Assembly: GCF_003696265.1 (NCBI RefSeq)
Contig: NZ_RFFH01000011.1
Location: forward strand, 124,001-188,000
Direction: 5' to 3'
DNA length: 64,000 nt
Origin: Nocardia stercoris
Lineage (GTDB): Bacteria; Actinomycetota; Actinomycetes; Mycobacteriales; Mycobacteriaceae
Each line of letters opens with the position of its first letter. Within the stretch, counting starts at the first letter, position 1. The position numbers and the translations under genes are program-made. The notes under the pieces are model-generated. The model had not been told where the DNA came from and searched no databases. It worked only from the letters and a program-made list of their open reading frames with translations. Of this stretch, positions 48,932 through 58,545 are shown piece after piece.

Positions 48932-51676
48932 TTATGGCGTGCCAGCATCCGCGCCCACCGCTGCCAGGGTCGCGGCGGTGAACACCCGGTATCCCTGGCT
49001 CGGGTCCAGGCCGTGGATCTCCTTGGTGTCCAGCGCGTCCATGAAGTCGAGGATGTCGGTGCTGAACTCCTGGCCGGGGACCAGTACCGGGAATCCCGGC
49101 GGGTACGGGGTGACGAAGGTGGCCGAGACCACCGGCTGCCCGGCGGCGAGTCGTTCGCGAATCCGGTCGGTGGACAGGTGTTCACAGCAGTCGTTGTCGT
49201 ACGCCAGGTAGTAGGCGGTGCGCATGTCCCCGTCCGGAGTGGCCCCGCCGGGGTCGGTACGGAATGCGTCCTGGAAGCGGGAGAAGTCCGGCAGCGGTGC
49301 ATGGTCGTGGGTGAGGGCCCGGACCCGCCGTTCGAACTCCGGCTCCGCCGCCGGGCCGCGGTGACCGGCCCGCGCCTCCAGGTCCTCGGCGATGCCCACC
49401 AGGGCGCGCAACAGGTAGGCCACCGCGGTCCGGGTGGTCCCGATATTGGTCATGGCCAGCACCGTGTTGCGGGTGGTCTTGTTGACCTGAATGCCCCACC
49501 GATCCATCAGCTGTTCGTGTTTGAAGGTGTCGCCGTCGAATCCGGTGGCCCCGATCTCGAGGGTGAGCCGGCACGGGTCCAGGACGAACTCGTCGCTCTG
49601 CCATGCCCGATCCATCGCGACCGGGCCCGCGTACAGCGGGCAGGGGCCTCCGGCGCGGTAGCGGTCCGGGATCAGTTCCGCACTGCCCAGCACCCGGAAG
49701 TACTTGGACAGCAACGGATCCTGCGCGATCCGGTCGCGTAGGGTCATCGCCAGCTCGACCTGCCGCGCGACCAGCTCGAAACCCTCGAGTTCGACCTGTC
49801 GGCGCCCGACGTCGAGCGAGGCCAGGATCTGGTAGTTCGGTGAGGTCGAGGTGTGTGTCATGTACGCCTCGAGGAAGGCGCCCTCGGTGCGCCCGTCGAA
49901 GTCGTCGTCGAACACGTGGATCATCGAACCCTGCCGCAGTGCGGTCAGCGTCTTGTGCGTGGACTGGGTGGCGTATACGCGAATGCGCACCCGATCCGGG
50001 TCGGGCAGCAGTCGCTCATGGACCAGATCGTCGTCCGGGACACCGGCGAGTTCGGCACTGCGGCGCCGGAATTCGTCCCGGTACTCCGGCGTCGCGAACC
50101 GCCGGGCCAGGGTGGCCGCGACCTCCATCGCGGTCCGCCGCCGGTAGATGGGATGGAAGCGAGCGAACGCGAACCACGCCTCGTCCCACAAGAAGACCAG
50201 ATCTGGTTTGATGGCCAGGCATTCGGTCATGACCCGTTCCACGTCGTAGACGACGCCGTCGAACGTGCAGTTGGTGAGGGTGATCATCCGAACCTGGTCG
50301 AGGCGCCCAGCTGCCCGGTAGGTGAGCAGGATCCGCTTGATGTCGGCCAGTGGGACCGCCCCGTACATGGCGTACTCGTCGAGCGGGTAGCTGTCCAGAT
50401 ATGTCACCCGGGACCCGGCCTGCACTTGGGCATAGTGGTGCGACTTGTGACAGTTGCGGTCGACCAGCACGACGTCGCCGGGTGCCACCACGGCCTGGGT
50501 GACGATCTTGTTCGCCGTCGAGGTGCCGTTGGTGACGAAGTAGGTACGCCGGGCTCCGAACGCCCGCGCCGCAAGTTCCTGCGCCTCCCGGATCGGGCCG
50601 TGCGGTTCCAGCAGCGAATCGAGACCGCCTGCCGTGGAAGAGGTTTCGGCCAGAAAGATATTGAGCCCGTAGAACTCGCCCATATCGGCGATCCACTGCG
50701 AGTTCACCACCGAATTGCCGCGGGAGATCGGCATGGCATGGAAGACCCCGGTCGGCTTACGGGCGTAGTCGGTCAGGGCGGAGAAGAACGGCGTCCGCTG
50801 CCGGCGGGCCACACCGCGCAGGATCGTCAGGTGCAGGTCCAGGACGTCCTCCTGCTGCAGGAACACCGAGTCGAAGTGCCGCCCGAGTTGCGCGGCGAGC
50901 AGTTCGATCGAGGCGTTGTCGACCAGGTACAGGTCGAGTTCCGGTCGCAGGGAACGCAATTCACAGGCAAGAGTGGACACGCGGGCCGCGGTGTCGAGCC
51001 GGTCGAATCCCGCCAGGTCCACGGTCGAGACCAGCTGGCCGAGCAAGCTGCGGTCGCGCGCCGAACAGGTGCGCAGGTCCGAGCGCACGACGACGGCCTG
51101 GATCCGCGGATTGATCAGGACCGCGAGCAGCGCATCCTCGGCACTGGGCGCGACCACCACGTCGTAGATCGACTCGTCCCGCGCCCGGCGCACGGCCACG
51201 ACCTCTTCGCGCAACCGCTGCTCCTCGCCGGCGGTCAGGTCGGCGACCACCAGAACGTCGAAGTACGGCCGGTGGTCCGCAGCCCGCTCACCGGCCGCGA
51301 CCTCCGGCCGGTTGGGACCACCGAGGGAAGCAGCAACGAGCGAAGCCGCACCTACCAGCCCGCGGCCGACGGTCTCGGCGAGCCGACCCAGGTCGGCGTA
51401 CTGCCCCGTTTCGGCCAGCCGGTGCGCATGGTTCAGCAGCCGCTCGCCCGGGTAACTGAAGTATGGCTCCAGCAGGTCCGTGGCGTCGAGGTCTCGCTCG
51501 AGCGCCCGCAGCACATCAGTCTCGGCGGAGTGACCGGGTGCGGCCAACCGCCGGGCCGCGTCGGCGATATGCCACCAGATGTCGCTGCGAAGTTGCCCAA
51601 TGCTGTTGTACGCCGGCAGATCGATTCCTGCGGCAGCGTGGGAGCCGTCGGCACGGGCTTCGGAGGACGACGTCAT
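48932..51676 (-). CDS. Orn/Lys/Arg decarboxylase family protein
   Basis: 914-residue fold-type I PLP decarboxylase. The N-terminal region (residues about 1-280) includes a response-regulator-like wing domain (YFDVLVVADLTAGEEQRLRE). The catalytic domain has FVTNGTSTANKIVTQAVVAP, DRNCHKSHHYAQV, LVFLWDEAWFAFARFHPIYR, and the PLP Lys in TQSTHKTLTALRQGSMIHVF. The C-terminal domain has PYPPGFPVLVPGQ. It makes a diamine or agmatine from a basic amino acid. ATG 51676 has GGAAGGA at 6-base spacing and is preferred over ATG 51694. It is longer than the inducible enterobacterial enzymes. The amine oxidase lies convergently next to it, but there is no island operator. Confidence 0.93.
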   Translation of the reverse strand: MTSSSEARADGSHAAAGIDLPAYNSIGQLRSDIWWHIADAARRLAAPGHSAETDVLRALERDLDATDLLEPYFSYPGERLLNHAHRLAETGQYADLGRLAETVGRGLVGAASLVAASLGGPNRPEVAAGERAADHRPYFDVLVVADLTAGEEQRLREEVVAVRRARDESIYDVVVAPSAEDALLAVLINPRIQAVVVRSDLRTCSARDRSLLGQLVSTVDLAGFDRLDTAARVSTLACELRSLRPELDLYLVDNASIELLAAQLGRHFDSVFLQQEDVLDLHLTILRGVARRQRTPFFSALTDYARKPTGVFHAMPISRGNSVVNSQWIADMGEFYGLNIFLAETSSTAGGLDSLLEPHGPIREAQELAARAFGARRTYFVTNGTSTANKIVTQAVVAPGDVVLVDRNCHKSHHYAQVQAGSRVTYLDSYPLDEYAMYGAVPLADIKRILLTYRAAGRLDQVRMITLTNCTFDGVVYDVERVMTECLAIKPDLVFLWDEAWFAFARFHPIYRRRTAMEVAATLARRFATPEYRDEFRRRSAELAGVPDDDLVHERLLPDPDRVRIRVYATQSTHKTLTALRQGSMIHVFDDDFDGRTEGAFLEAYMTHTSTSPNYQILASLDVGRRQVELEGFELVARQVELAMTLRDRIAQDPLLSKYFRVLGSAELIPDRYRAGGPCPLYAGPVAMDRAWQSDEFVLDPCRLTLEIGATGFDGDTFKHEQLMDRWGIQVNKTTRNTVLAMTNIGTTRTAVAYLLRALVGIAEDLEARAGHRGPAAEPEFERRVRALTHDHAPLPDFSRFQDAFRTDPGGATPDGDMRTAYYLAYDNDCCEHLSTDRIRERLAAGQPVVSATFVTPYPPGFPVLVPGQEFSTDILDFMDALDTKEIHGLDPSQGYRVFTAATLAAVGADAGTP

Positions 51677-51694
51677 CAGCGTTCCTTCCATCAC

Positions 51695-51958
51695 TCACGG
51701 TTGTGTGGTCACGCCGCGTTTGCTCCGCCGGTCCCGCCACCATCCGGACAGCTCGGAGACGGCCCGTTCCGAGGCGCGCTGCAGTTCGGGTGCGGCCGAA
51801 CTCGCCGCACGGGAAATGGGCCGAGCGATGTCGGACAGACGGTTACCGGCACTGTTCAGGTCGATATCGACGACCAGTAACGGCCAGGCGTTGATCTCGA
51901 ACCGGTCGGCGGTCATGTGGACGATCGCGTGCCGCTTACGCTGAGGGGGCGTCGACAC
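51695..51958 (-). CDS. Small protein upstream of the decarboxylase
   Basis: 87 residues, GTG 51958 with GAGGAG upstream. The sequence is basic at both ends (MSTPPQRKRHAIVHM and SGWWRDRRSKRG). A short strand-rich centre (FEINAWPLLVVDIDLNSAGN) and a helix (DIARPISRAASSAAPELQRA) fill the middle. It ends 18 bases before the decarboxylase start, so it is the first gene of a two-gene operon. I do not recognise the family. A regulatory or partner role for the decarboxylase is inference from position. Confidence 0.6.
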   Translation of the reverse strand: MSTPPQRKRHAIVHMTADRFEINAWPLLVVDIDLNSAGNRLSDIARPISRAASSAAPELQRASERAVSELSGWWRDRRSKRGVTTQP

Positions 51959-53182
51959 GATCGGTACCTGCTCCTCGGAATCGCGTTCTCGGCGCCCGCA
52001 AGAGATCGAGACCGAGTCCTGGGACCGTCTTCAGGAAGTTCTGCCACCGCATGCGAGCACACAGCCCGCGTTGCCAAAGATTAGCTCACCCACACCCTAG
52101 TGGGCGACTTGCCCGAATGGTCGAGGGTGCGGCGCTCCGCCGGCTCATGCTGCGAGCGCCGTCGCCCGTTGCGACCCGGCTATGGGACCACCCACGACCA
52201 CACCGCACGCCGTGAACTCGCCGACGTGACAGCATCGTCGGTCTCGACGAATACCGGCCCGAATGCGAAAGCGCTGCCGACCGAACCACCGGTTGGCGGC
52301 GCTACGGACACCACTTCGATGCGAGCGGTCGGCTATCAGGGCAGCTAAGCTCCCAGCGTCGGGATCACCGATGTCGTTGGCCGGCAACGTCATCAACGCG
52401 GGGATTCCCGTTCTAGCCGATCCCGTTCGGGCCAGCTGAATCGCCGGTCGATTCCGACGTCCACCCGAACTTCAAGATTCGCCCACCAGTCCAGCTGGGG
52501 CTGGTCTGACCAGGCAGTCCTGGTTCAGTCCCGCTTGCGCGTTGAGACCCGCGCTTGTCCGTCCATGCTCGGTATGTCCAGCCGATTCAGTGTCCCGCTC
52601 ACCGCATTGCGTCCATGGCGTGCCGCCTCGGCTTGGCACATGGGACTGACGCAGGGGCAGGTCCAACTGTCACCCGATCTGCATCAGTCCCCAGCGCACG
52701 ACTGGGCAGTGTCGACCGAGTGTCGACTGACCCGAACGCGGCAGCAAGGCCATTACCCCAACGGGATGCAGATGCAAACTGCGCGCTCGCGCGCCATCGC
52801 ACAATATTTCGGCATCCGGGGTTATGCGGATTCGCTTCCGACATCTGCATAACTCAGACATCGGGCTTCCTGAGAACCATCTCGTTCCGCGCCTGCAGCT
52901 GACAGATGCGATCAACCCGTCGGACGGCGAGCCCATGTAGCAAATCGAGCTCGAGCCCCGATCACCGGGACTGATCTCCGGATGGTTCGCGCCATCCGCA
53001 GAACCGGGAACAACTACGGCGATATCTGCACAGGCACGCAGCCACATCACCAGAGGGATGAACATAGACACAGCCCATCCAGCGAAGCATAACCAGGGGA
53101 TTCCCTACACTCAAAGTGACACTTCAGCCGGTTTTCGATCTTGAAATTCCGACCTTCCAGCGCCCTGACCTGCGGAAATAGC
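51959..53182. other. 1.2-kb region without a supportable gene
   Basis: Frames on both strands lack family motifs and ribosome-binding sites. The only visible structures are a GTTATGC..GCATAAC inverted repeat around 52820-52855 and the ACCTGCGGAAATAG segment (53168-53181) that recurs at 9694-9707. It could contain an unannotated RNA or decayed genes. Confidence 0.45.
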
Positions 53183-53425
53183 CTAGTCGCGTTTCATCTG
53201 CTCGTAGATCTTCTTGCAGTCCTCGCACACCGGGGAGCCGGGCTTCGGGGAGCGGGTGACCGGGAAGACCTCGCCGCAGAGCGCCTGGACGAACGTGCCC
53301 ATGACCGCGCTCTCGGCGATCTTGTTCTTCTTCACGTAGTGGAAGAACTTCGGGGTATCGCTGTCGGTCGCGTCGTCGGTGGTGACGTCGGGACGTACGA
53401 GGGTATCGGTGCTCACCCACACCAT
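53183..53425 (-). CDS. DUF3039 protein (Rv2708c-like)
   Basis: 80-residue small conserved actinobacterial protein. KFFHYVKKNKIAESAVMGTF and ALCGEVFPVTRSPKPGSPVC then EDCKKIYEQM contain the family's Cys pair, probably a zinc-binding knuckle (CGEVF and CEDC). ATG 53425 is used; GTG 53416 (MSTDTLVRPD) matches the usual family start better. It is divergent from DUF3099, as the Rv2708c/Rv2709 pair is arranged in mycobacteria next to sigB. A C-terminal relic exists at 9649-9681. The function is unknown. Confidence 0.9.
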   Translation of the reverse strand: MVWVSTDTLVRPDVTTDDATDSDTPKFFHYVKKNKIAESAVMGTFVQALCGEVFPVTRSPKPGSPVCEDCKKIYEQMKRD

Positions 53426-53506
53426 GATGCCAGCTCGCCCGGGTCGGTGGGGATGGTGCCGGTCACCGCGTGTGCATTCGATCTCGTGGAGTGGAAGACT
53501 CGGGGT

Positions 53507-53983
53507 ATGCAGCGTGACGGCAAGGCCCCCGACGCCGAAGTTCCCCACGGCGACGGGGTCTCCGGGGCGACTCCGGCCGAGGAGCCGGAGGTCGAGGTGC
53601 ACCCGGCGGGGTTCTTCACCGGGGATCCCGAGGTCGCGAAGGGGTTCTTCCGCGACAACTCGAAGAAACGGCCCACGCTGATCACCGAGGCCGCGGTATC
53701 GCTGGAGCAGCAGCATCGGGACCGGGTCCGCCGCTATTCGATCCTCATGGGTTTCCGGATCCCCTGCCTGATCGGCGCCGCGGCCGCCTACGGCGCCTGG
53801 CACAACTCACTGATCTCGCTGGCCATCATCGGTGTGTCGATCCCGCTGCCGTGGATGGCCGTGCTCATCGCCAACGACCGTCCGCCGCGCCGCGGCGGCG
53901 AGCCCAGCCGCTGGGACGGCCGCCGCGGCGACCAGGCCGCCCTGGAGCAGCGCCGCGCTATCGAGGGTGGTCACGACAGCTGA
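53507..53983 (+). CDS. DUF3099 membrane protein (Rv2709-like)
   Basis: 158-residue protein with an acidic N-terminal half, then the family core LITEAAVSLEQQHRDRVRRY and SILMGFRIPCLIGAAAAYGA. Two transmembrane helices (IPCLIGAAAAYGAWHNSL and LAIIGVSIPLPWMAVLI) and a basic C-terminus follow. ATG 53507 is chosen from the family start. It is divergent from DUF3039 and its end overlaps the convergent MFS gene by 13 bases. The function is unknown. Confidence 0.88.
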   Translation: MQRDGKAPDAEVPHGDGVSGATPAEEPEVEVHPAGFFTGDPEVAKGFFRDNSKKRPTLITEAAVSLEQQHRDRVRRYSILMGFRIPCLIGAAAAYGAWHNSLISLAIIGVSIPLPWMAVLIANDRPPRRGGEPSRWDGRRGDQAALEQRRAIEGGHDS

Positions 53984-55263
53984 GCCGAGACGGCCCGCCG
54001 CCCGATCGACAGCGACATCACCGCCGCCGACGCGCACAGCCCGGCCGCGATCAGCCAGGCCAGGTCGTAGCTACCGCGCACGTCCCGCACGATGCCGGCA
54101 CCGGTGGCCGCGAGCGCGGCACCCAGCTGGTGAGAGGCGAAGATCCAGCCGAACGCGACCGGTGCGTCGTCACCGAAATACTTGCGGCACAACGCAACCG
54201 TGGGCGGCACGGTCGCGATCCAGTCCAGCCCGTAGAAGATGATGAACACCCACATGCTCGGCTGCGCCTGCGGCGCGAACAGCAGCGGCAGCGCCAGTAG
54301 CGACAGCCCGCGCAGCGAGTAGTAGGCAGCCAGCAGGATCCGGGAGTCGATCCGGTCGGTCAGCCACCCGGACGCGATGGTGCCGGCGACGTCGAACAGG
54401 CCGACGGTGGCCATCAGGCCGGCGGCGGTGGTGGGCGGCATGCCGTGGTCGTGGGCGGCGCTGACGAAATGGGTGCCGACCAGGCCGTTGCTGGTGGCGC
54501 CACAGACCGCGAACCCACCGGCGAGCAGCCAGAACGGCCGGGTCCGCACCACCGTGGCCAGGACCGTGAGCGCCCGGCCCGCGCCGCCGGACGCCGCCAC
54601 CCGCATCCCGGCGCTGCTGCCCGGTTCGGCACCGTAGGCCGAAAGCCCGATGTCGCTGGGGAAGTCGCGCAGCGCCAGCAGCACCAGCGGTACCACCGCG
54701 AGCGCTGCACCCGCTACGACCAGCGACGGCACCCGCCAGCCGAAGTCCATGGCCAGGTGCGACACCAGCGGCAGGAACACCAGTTGACCGGCCGATCCGG
54801 CGGCGGTCAGCACCCCGGTCACGAGCCCGCGCCGCGCCACGAACCAGCGTCCGGTGATCGTGGCCACGAACGACATCGCCATCGATCCGGTGCCCACCCC
54901 GACCAGCAGCCCCCAGGTCAGCATGAGCTGCCAGGCCTGGGTCATGAACACGGTGAGCCCGCTGCCGGCCGCGACCAGCAGCAGCGCGCCGGTCACCACC
55001 CGCCGGATGCCGATCCGGTCCATCAGTGCCGCCGCGAACGGGGCCATCAGCCCGTACAACAGCATGTTCAGCGAGACCGCGGACCCGATGGTGGCGTGTG
55101 ACCAGCCGAACTCCTCGTGCAGCGGATCCATCAGGACCCCGGGCACCGAGCGGAAGGCGGCGGCACCGATGAGGACGACGAAGGAGACGGCCGCGACGAT
55201 CCACGCCGGATGCAGGCGGGTAGTCGGGACGGAATCTGTTCCGGGGCTGCGTAAATCGGTCAC
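53971..55263 (-). CDS. MFS transporter
   Basis: 430-residue, 12-helix major facilitator. The first helix is AWIVAAVSFVVLIGAAAF. FGWSHATIGSAVSLNMLLYG and GRWFVARRGLVTGVLTAAGS are characteristic of the monocarboxylate/oxalate-formate-like MFS group. GTG 55263 is the start. It is divergent from an AraC-type gene 92 bases away, which probably regulates it. The substrate is likely an organic anion, but this is inferred from the group only. Confidence 0.9.
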   Translation of the reverse strand: MTDLRSPGTDSVPTTRLHPAWIVAAVSFVVLIGAAAFRSVPGVLMDPLHEEFGWSHATIGSAVSLNMLLYGLMAPFAAALMDRIGIRRVVTGALLLVAAGSGLTVFMTQAWQLMLTWGLLVGVGTGSMAMSFVATITGRWFVARRGLVTGVLTAAGSAGQLVFLPLVSHLAMDFGWRVPSLVVAGAALAVVPLVLLALRDFPSDIGLSAYGAEPGSSAGMRVAASGGAGRALTVLATVVRTRPFWLLAGGFAVCGATSNGLVGTHFVSAAHDHGMPPTTAAGLMATVGLFDVAGTIASGWLTDRIDSRILLAAYYSLRGLSLLALPLLFAPQAQPSMWVFIIFYGLDWIATVPPTVALCRKYFGDDAPVAFGWIFASHQLGAALAATGAGIVRDVRGSYDLAWLIAAGLCASAAVMSLSIGRRAVSAQLS

Positions 55264-55354
55264 GAGGATGATGGTGGCCTACCCCGCCCTGACCACACGA
55301 GTGGCCTGAATGCCACAATGCGTCAAGATCTGGCCAACATTTCCAGGAGCACCC

Positions 55355-56362
55355 ATGCCCCGCACACCACACCGAGTCGTCGTGCTGGCCCTGGCCCCCG
55401 TGGTCGGCTTCGACGCCACGATCCCGGGCCTGGTCCTCGGCACCGCCGAGGACGCCGCCGGCCACCCCCTCTACGACGTGCGCATCTGCGGCCTCGACCC
55501 CGCCGGGATCCCGGTCACCGCCGGCTACACGATCGTCCCGCAGGGCGGTCCGGAACTACTCGACGACGCCGACACCGTGATCGTCCCCGGCACCCGCTAC
55601 CCCACCGCGCGCGGCGAAGGCCGGCTCGACGACGCCGTCGCCGCCGCCTTCCAGCGGATTCCCGCCGGGGCACGCCTGGTATCGATCTGCACCGGCGCCT
55701 TCGTGCTGGCCGCCGCGGGCCGGCTCGACGGCCGCCGCGCCACCACGCACTGGGCGTACGCGGACCGCTTCCGGGAACTGTTCCCGCTCGTCCAGTTGGA
55801 CGAGAACCTGCTGTTCGTCGAGGACGACGGCGTGTGGAGCTCGGCCGGACTCGCCGCGGGCGTCGACCTGTGCCTGCAGATCCTGCGCACCGACCACGGC
55901 AGCGAAGTCGCCAACCGGGTCGCCCGCTTCTGCGTCGTGCCGCCGTGGCGCGAGGGTGGGCAGTCCCAGTTCATCGACCGTCAGGTCCCCGAGGACGGAT
56001 CCGACGGGACCGCGCCGACCCGCACCTGGGCTCTGGCGCACCTGGACCAGGAACTGGACCTGGCCACCCTGTCGGCACACGCGCGCATGAGCGTGCGCAC
56101 CTTCACCCGCCGATTCAAGGCCGAAACCGGGCTGGCACCGGGCACCTGGCTGCTGCGCCAGCGGATGCACCACGCGCGGCACCTGCTGGAAGCCACCGAG
56201 CTGCCGATCGACGAAGTCGCCCGGGCCTCGGGGCTCGGCACGGCGGCCTCGCTGCGCCACCATCTGCGCGGCGAGCTCGGCGTGCCACCGCTGGCCTACC
56301 GCAAGACCTTTCGCCTGACCACCGCGAACGATCCGGGCCCGGCCGCCGCGCCGTGCTCGTGA
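55355..56362 (+). CDS. GlxA-like AraC-family regulator
   Basis: 335-residue regulator. The N-terminal DJ-1/PfpI-like (GATase1) domain has VVVLALAPVVGFDATIPGLV and the Cys elbow SICTGAFVLAAAGRLDGRRA, then TTHW. The C-terminal AraC domain has LDLATLSAHARMSVRTFTRR and ELPIDEVARASGLGTAASLR. ATG 55355 has AGGAG at 5-base spacing. It is divergent from the MFS transporter gene, which is its probable target. Confidence 0.93.
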   Translation: MPRTPHRVVVLALAPVVGFDATIPGLVLGTAEDAAGHPLYDVRICGLDPAGIPVTAGYTIVPQGGPELLDDADTVIVPGTRYPTARGEGRLDDAVAAAFQRIPAGARLVSICTGAFVLAAAGRLDGRRATTHWAYADRFRELFPLVQLDENLLFVEDDGVWSSAGLAAGVDLCLQILRTDHGSEVANRVARFCVVPPWREGGQSQFIDRQVPEDGSDGTAPTRTWALAHLDQELDLATLSAHARMSVRTFTRRFKAETGLAPGTWLLRQRMHHARHLLEATELPIDEVARASGLGTAASLRHHLRGELGVPPLAYRKTFRLTTANDPGPAAAPCS

Positions 56363-56381
56363 TCGCCCGCGCCACAGTCGA

Positions 56382-57983
56382 TCAGTGCCGCACCGCCTGC
56401 TCGGCGCCCGCGCCGGTCAGCGAACGAACCTGCATCTCCTGGTATTTCGCGCCATCGTGCTCGCGGGACAGCACGGTGCCCAGCCAGCCCAGTGCGAACG
56501 AGACCGGAATCGACACCAGGCCGGGATTCGCCAGCGGGAACCAGTGGAAATCGTGGCCCTTGATCATCGCGGTCGGCACCCCGGACACCGCAGGCGAGAA
56601 CACGATCAGCACGACGGTGACCGCCAGCCCGCCATAGATACTGCACAACGCGCCCGTCGTGTTGAATCGGCGCCAGAACAGTGTGTACAGGATCGTCGGC
56701 AGATTGGCCGACGCGGCGATCGCGAACGCCAGCGCCACCAGGAACGCGACGTTCTGGTTCTTCGCCAGGATGCCGCCGATCACCGCCAGCGCCCCGATCA
56801 CGACCGCGGTGATCCGCGCGACCAGGACCTCGTTGCCGCCGTCGCGGCGCAGCACGTTGGCGTACACATCGTGTGCGAACGCCGTCGACGCGGTGATGGT
56901 GAGTCCGGCCACCACCGCCAGGATCGTCGCGAAGGCCACCGCCGCAACGAATCCCAACAGCACCGGCCCGCCGAGTTCCAAGGCGAGCAGCGGGGCCGCC
57001 GCATTGCTCTTGCCCGGCGCGGCCGCGATCTTCTGCGGCCCGACCAGAGCGCCCGCGCCGTATCCGAGCACCAGCGTGAACAGATAGAACACCCCGATCA
57101 ACCCGATCGCCCACACCACCGACCGGCGGGCCTCGCGCGCGGTCGGCACCGTGTAGAACCGCATCAACACGTGCGGCAGGCCGGCCGTGCCCAGCACGAG
57201 AGCCAGTGCGAGCGAGACGAAGTCGAGCTTGCTGGCGCCGTTCTTGCCGTAGCTGACGCCGGGACCGAGCAGTTTCGCGCCGTTCTTGCCACCGTGGTCG
57301 ACCGCGCCCTGCAGCAGCGCCGAGAAGTCGAAACCGTAGCGGCCCAGCACCCAGAACGTCATCGCCGCCGCCGCGCCGATCAACAGCACCACGGTGACGA
57401 TCTGCACCCAGGTGGTGCCCTTCATGCCGCCGACCAGCACGTACACGATCATCACCGCGCCCACGACGGCGATCACCAGGTTCTGCCCCAGATCACCGGA
57501 TACGCCGAGCAGCAACGAGATCAGCACCCCGGCCCCCGCCATCTGCGCCAGCAGATAGAACAGGCTGACCGCCAGCGCCGACGTCGCCGACGCGGCCCGC
57601 ACCGGCCGCTGTCGCATCCGGAATGCCAGCACGTCGCCGACCGTGAATTTTCCGGTGTTCCGTAACAATTCCGCGACGAGCAGCAGCGCGACCAGCCACG
57701 CCACCAGGAATCCGATCGAATACAGAAATCCGTCGTAGCCGTTCACGGCGATGGCTCCGGCGATGCCGAGGAAACTGGCTGCCGACAGATAGTCGCCGGA
57801 GATCGCGATCCCGTTCTGCACCCCGGAGAAGGCGCGTCCGGCGGTGTAATAGTCGGCGGCCGTGCGATTGTCGCGACCGGCCCGGATCACGATGCCCAGG
57901 GTGATCACCACGAAGATCACGAAAATGGTCATGTTGAGCCCGGGACGGCTGCCGGCCACCGCCGCGGCGAGGATGTGGTTCAT
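56382..57983 (-). CDS. actP: Cation/acetate symporter-like solute:sodium symporter
   Basis: 533-residue solute:sodium symporter (SSS). Early motif DYYTAGRAFSGVQNGIAISG then DYLSAASFLGIAGAIAVNGY is the ActP signature. GTAGLPHVLMRFYTVPTARE and ASTAFAHDVYANVL are also family hallmarks. About 13 helices are present. ATG 57983 overlaps the stop of the DUF485 gene (ATGA), the standard yjcH-actP arrangement. It imports acetate or other short acids. Island ownership is uncertain: the promoter lies before DUF485 and has only a partial TCGA motif. Confidence 0.92.
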   Translation of the reverse strand: MNHILAAAVAGSRPGLNMTIFVIFVVITLGIVIRAGRDNRTAADYYTAGRAFSGVQNGIAISGDYLSAASFLGIAGAIAVNGYDGFLYSIGFLVAWLVALLLVAELLRNTGKFTVGDVLAFRMRQRPVRAASATSALAVSLFYLLAQMAGAGVLISLLLGVSGDLGQNLVIAVVGAVMIVYVLVGGMKGTTWVQIVTVVLLIGAAAAMTFWVLGRYGFDFSALLQGAVDHGGKNGAKLLGPGVSYGKNGASKLDFVSLALALVLGTAGLPHVLMRFYTVPTAREARRSVVWAIGLIGVFYLFTLVLGYGAGALVGPQKIAAAPGKSNAAAPLLALELGGPVLLGFVAAVAFATILAVVAGLTITASTAFAHDVYANVLRRDGGNEVLVARITAVVIGALAVIGGILAKNQNVAFLVALAFAIAASANLPTILYTLFWRRFNTTGALCSIYGGLAVTVVLIVFSPAVSGVPTAMIKGHDFHWFPLANPGLVSIPVSFALGWLGTVLSREHDGAKYQEMQVRSLTGAGAEQAVRH

Positions 57984-58318
57984 CGGCCGTCTCCGTCGAG
58001 TTCGGCGCTGAGCGCGTCCGCGATGGGGTCCAGCTGCTGGTCGGCGTACCGGACGTACAGCGCGGTGATCGCGAAGGTCGACACGAACTGGAGCAGTCCG
58101 AAGATCAATCCGACGGTGATGTTCCCGCCGATCTTGTGCGACATGAATCCGTGCGCGTAATCGGCCAGCAATACGTAGAGGCCGTACCACGCCAGGAACG
58201 CGGCCGTCATCGGAAATACGAAAACCCGGAAACGTTTTCGTAGTTGCTGAAATTCGGGACTGGCGTAGACATCGTTCCAATCGACACCGGATTCGTTCTC
58301 CGGCACTGCGTTTCCCAC
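57980..58318 (-). CDS. DUF485 membrane protein (YjcH-like)
   Basis: 112-residue protein with two transmembrane helices. WNDVYASPEFQQLRKRFRVF and VFPMTAAFLAWYGLYVLLAD, then GHITVG-like GGNITVGLIFGLLQFVSTF, match DUF485. GTG 58318 has GGGAGG upstream. It overlaps the symporter start by four bases and is a known partner of SSS acetate symporters. Upstream (58385-58415) lies a segment TTCGAGATCGATTG that only half matches the island operator. Confidence 0.9.
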   Translation of the reverse strand: MGNAVPENESGVDWNDVYASPEFQQLRKRFRVFVFPMTAAFLAWYGLYVLLADYAHGFMSHKIGGNITVGLIFGLLQFVSTFAITALYVRYADQQLDPIADALSAELDGDGR

Positions 58319-58545
58319 GGTCGACCTCCCTCGACAGCCGCGCTGCGGCACCGCGTCGACAGCCCCTCGCACGCCGCCCGGCGGTAGGAGAATTTTATTC
58401 GAGATCGATTGTCACCGAGCCGGATTCACAGCTGTACGGTGTGTATCGATCGCGCCACGGCGAATTCTTCTCCCGCATCACCGAATACGATCTTTACCTG
58501 TGCCTGCCGCGGAGCCGGAGTCACCGTGGTGGCAGAGTCGCACAC
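58319..58545. other. Divergent intergenic region
   Basis: Separates the DUF485/actP operon and the methyltransferase. It contains TTATTCGAGATCGATTG around 58394, a partial island-operator match with wrong spacing. No strong promoter boxes can be assigned. Confidence 0.4.

Noticed and set aside
49853..51880. 675-codon open frame opposite the decarboxylase
   Set aside because: Same cause: antisense shadow of a confident gene, with no signal peptide or domain.
58385..58415. Possible island operator before DUF485/actP
   Set aside because: TTCGAGATCGATTG contains TCGA elements but not with the N7 spacing, and no TTGAC-type promoter is aligned. I do not include actP in the regulon.
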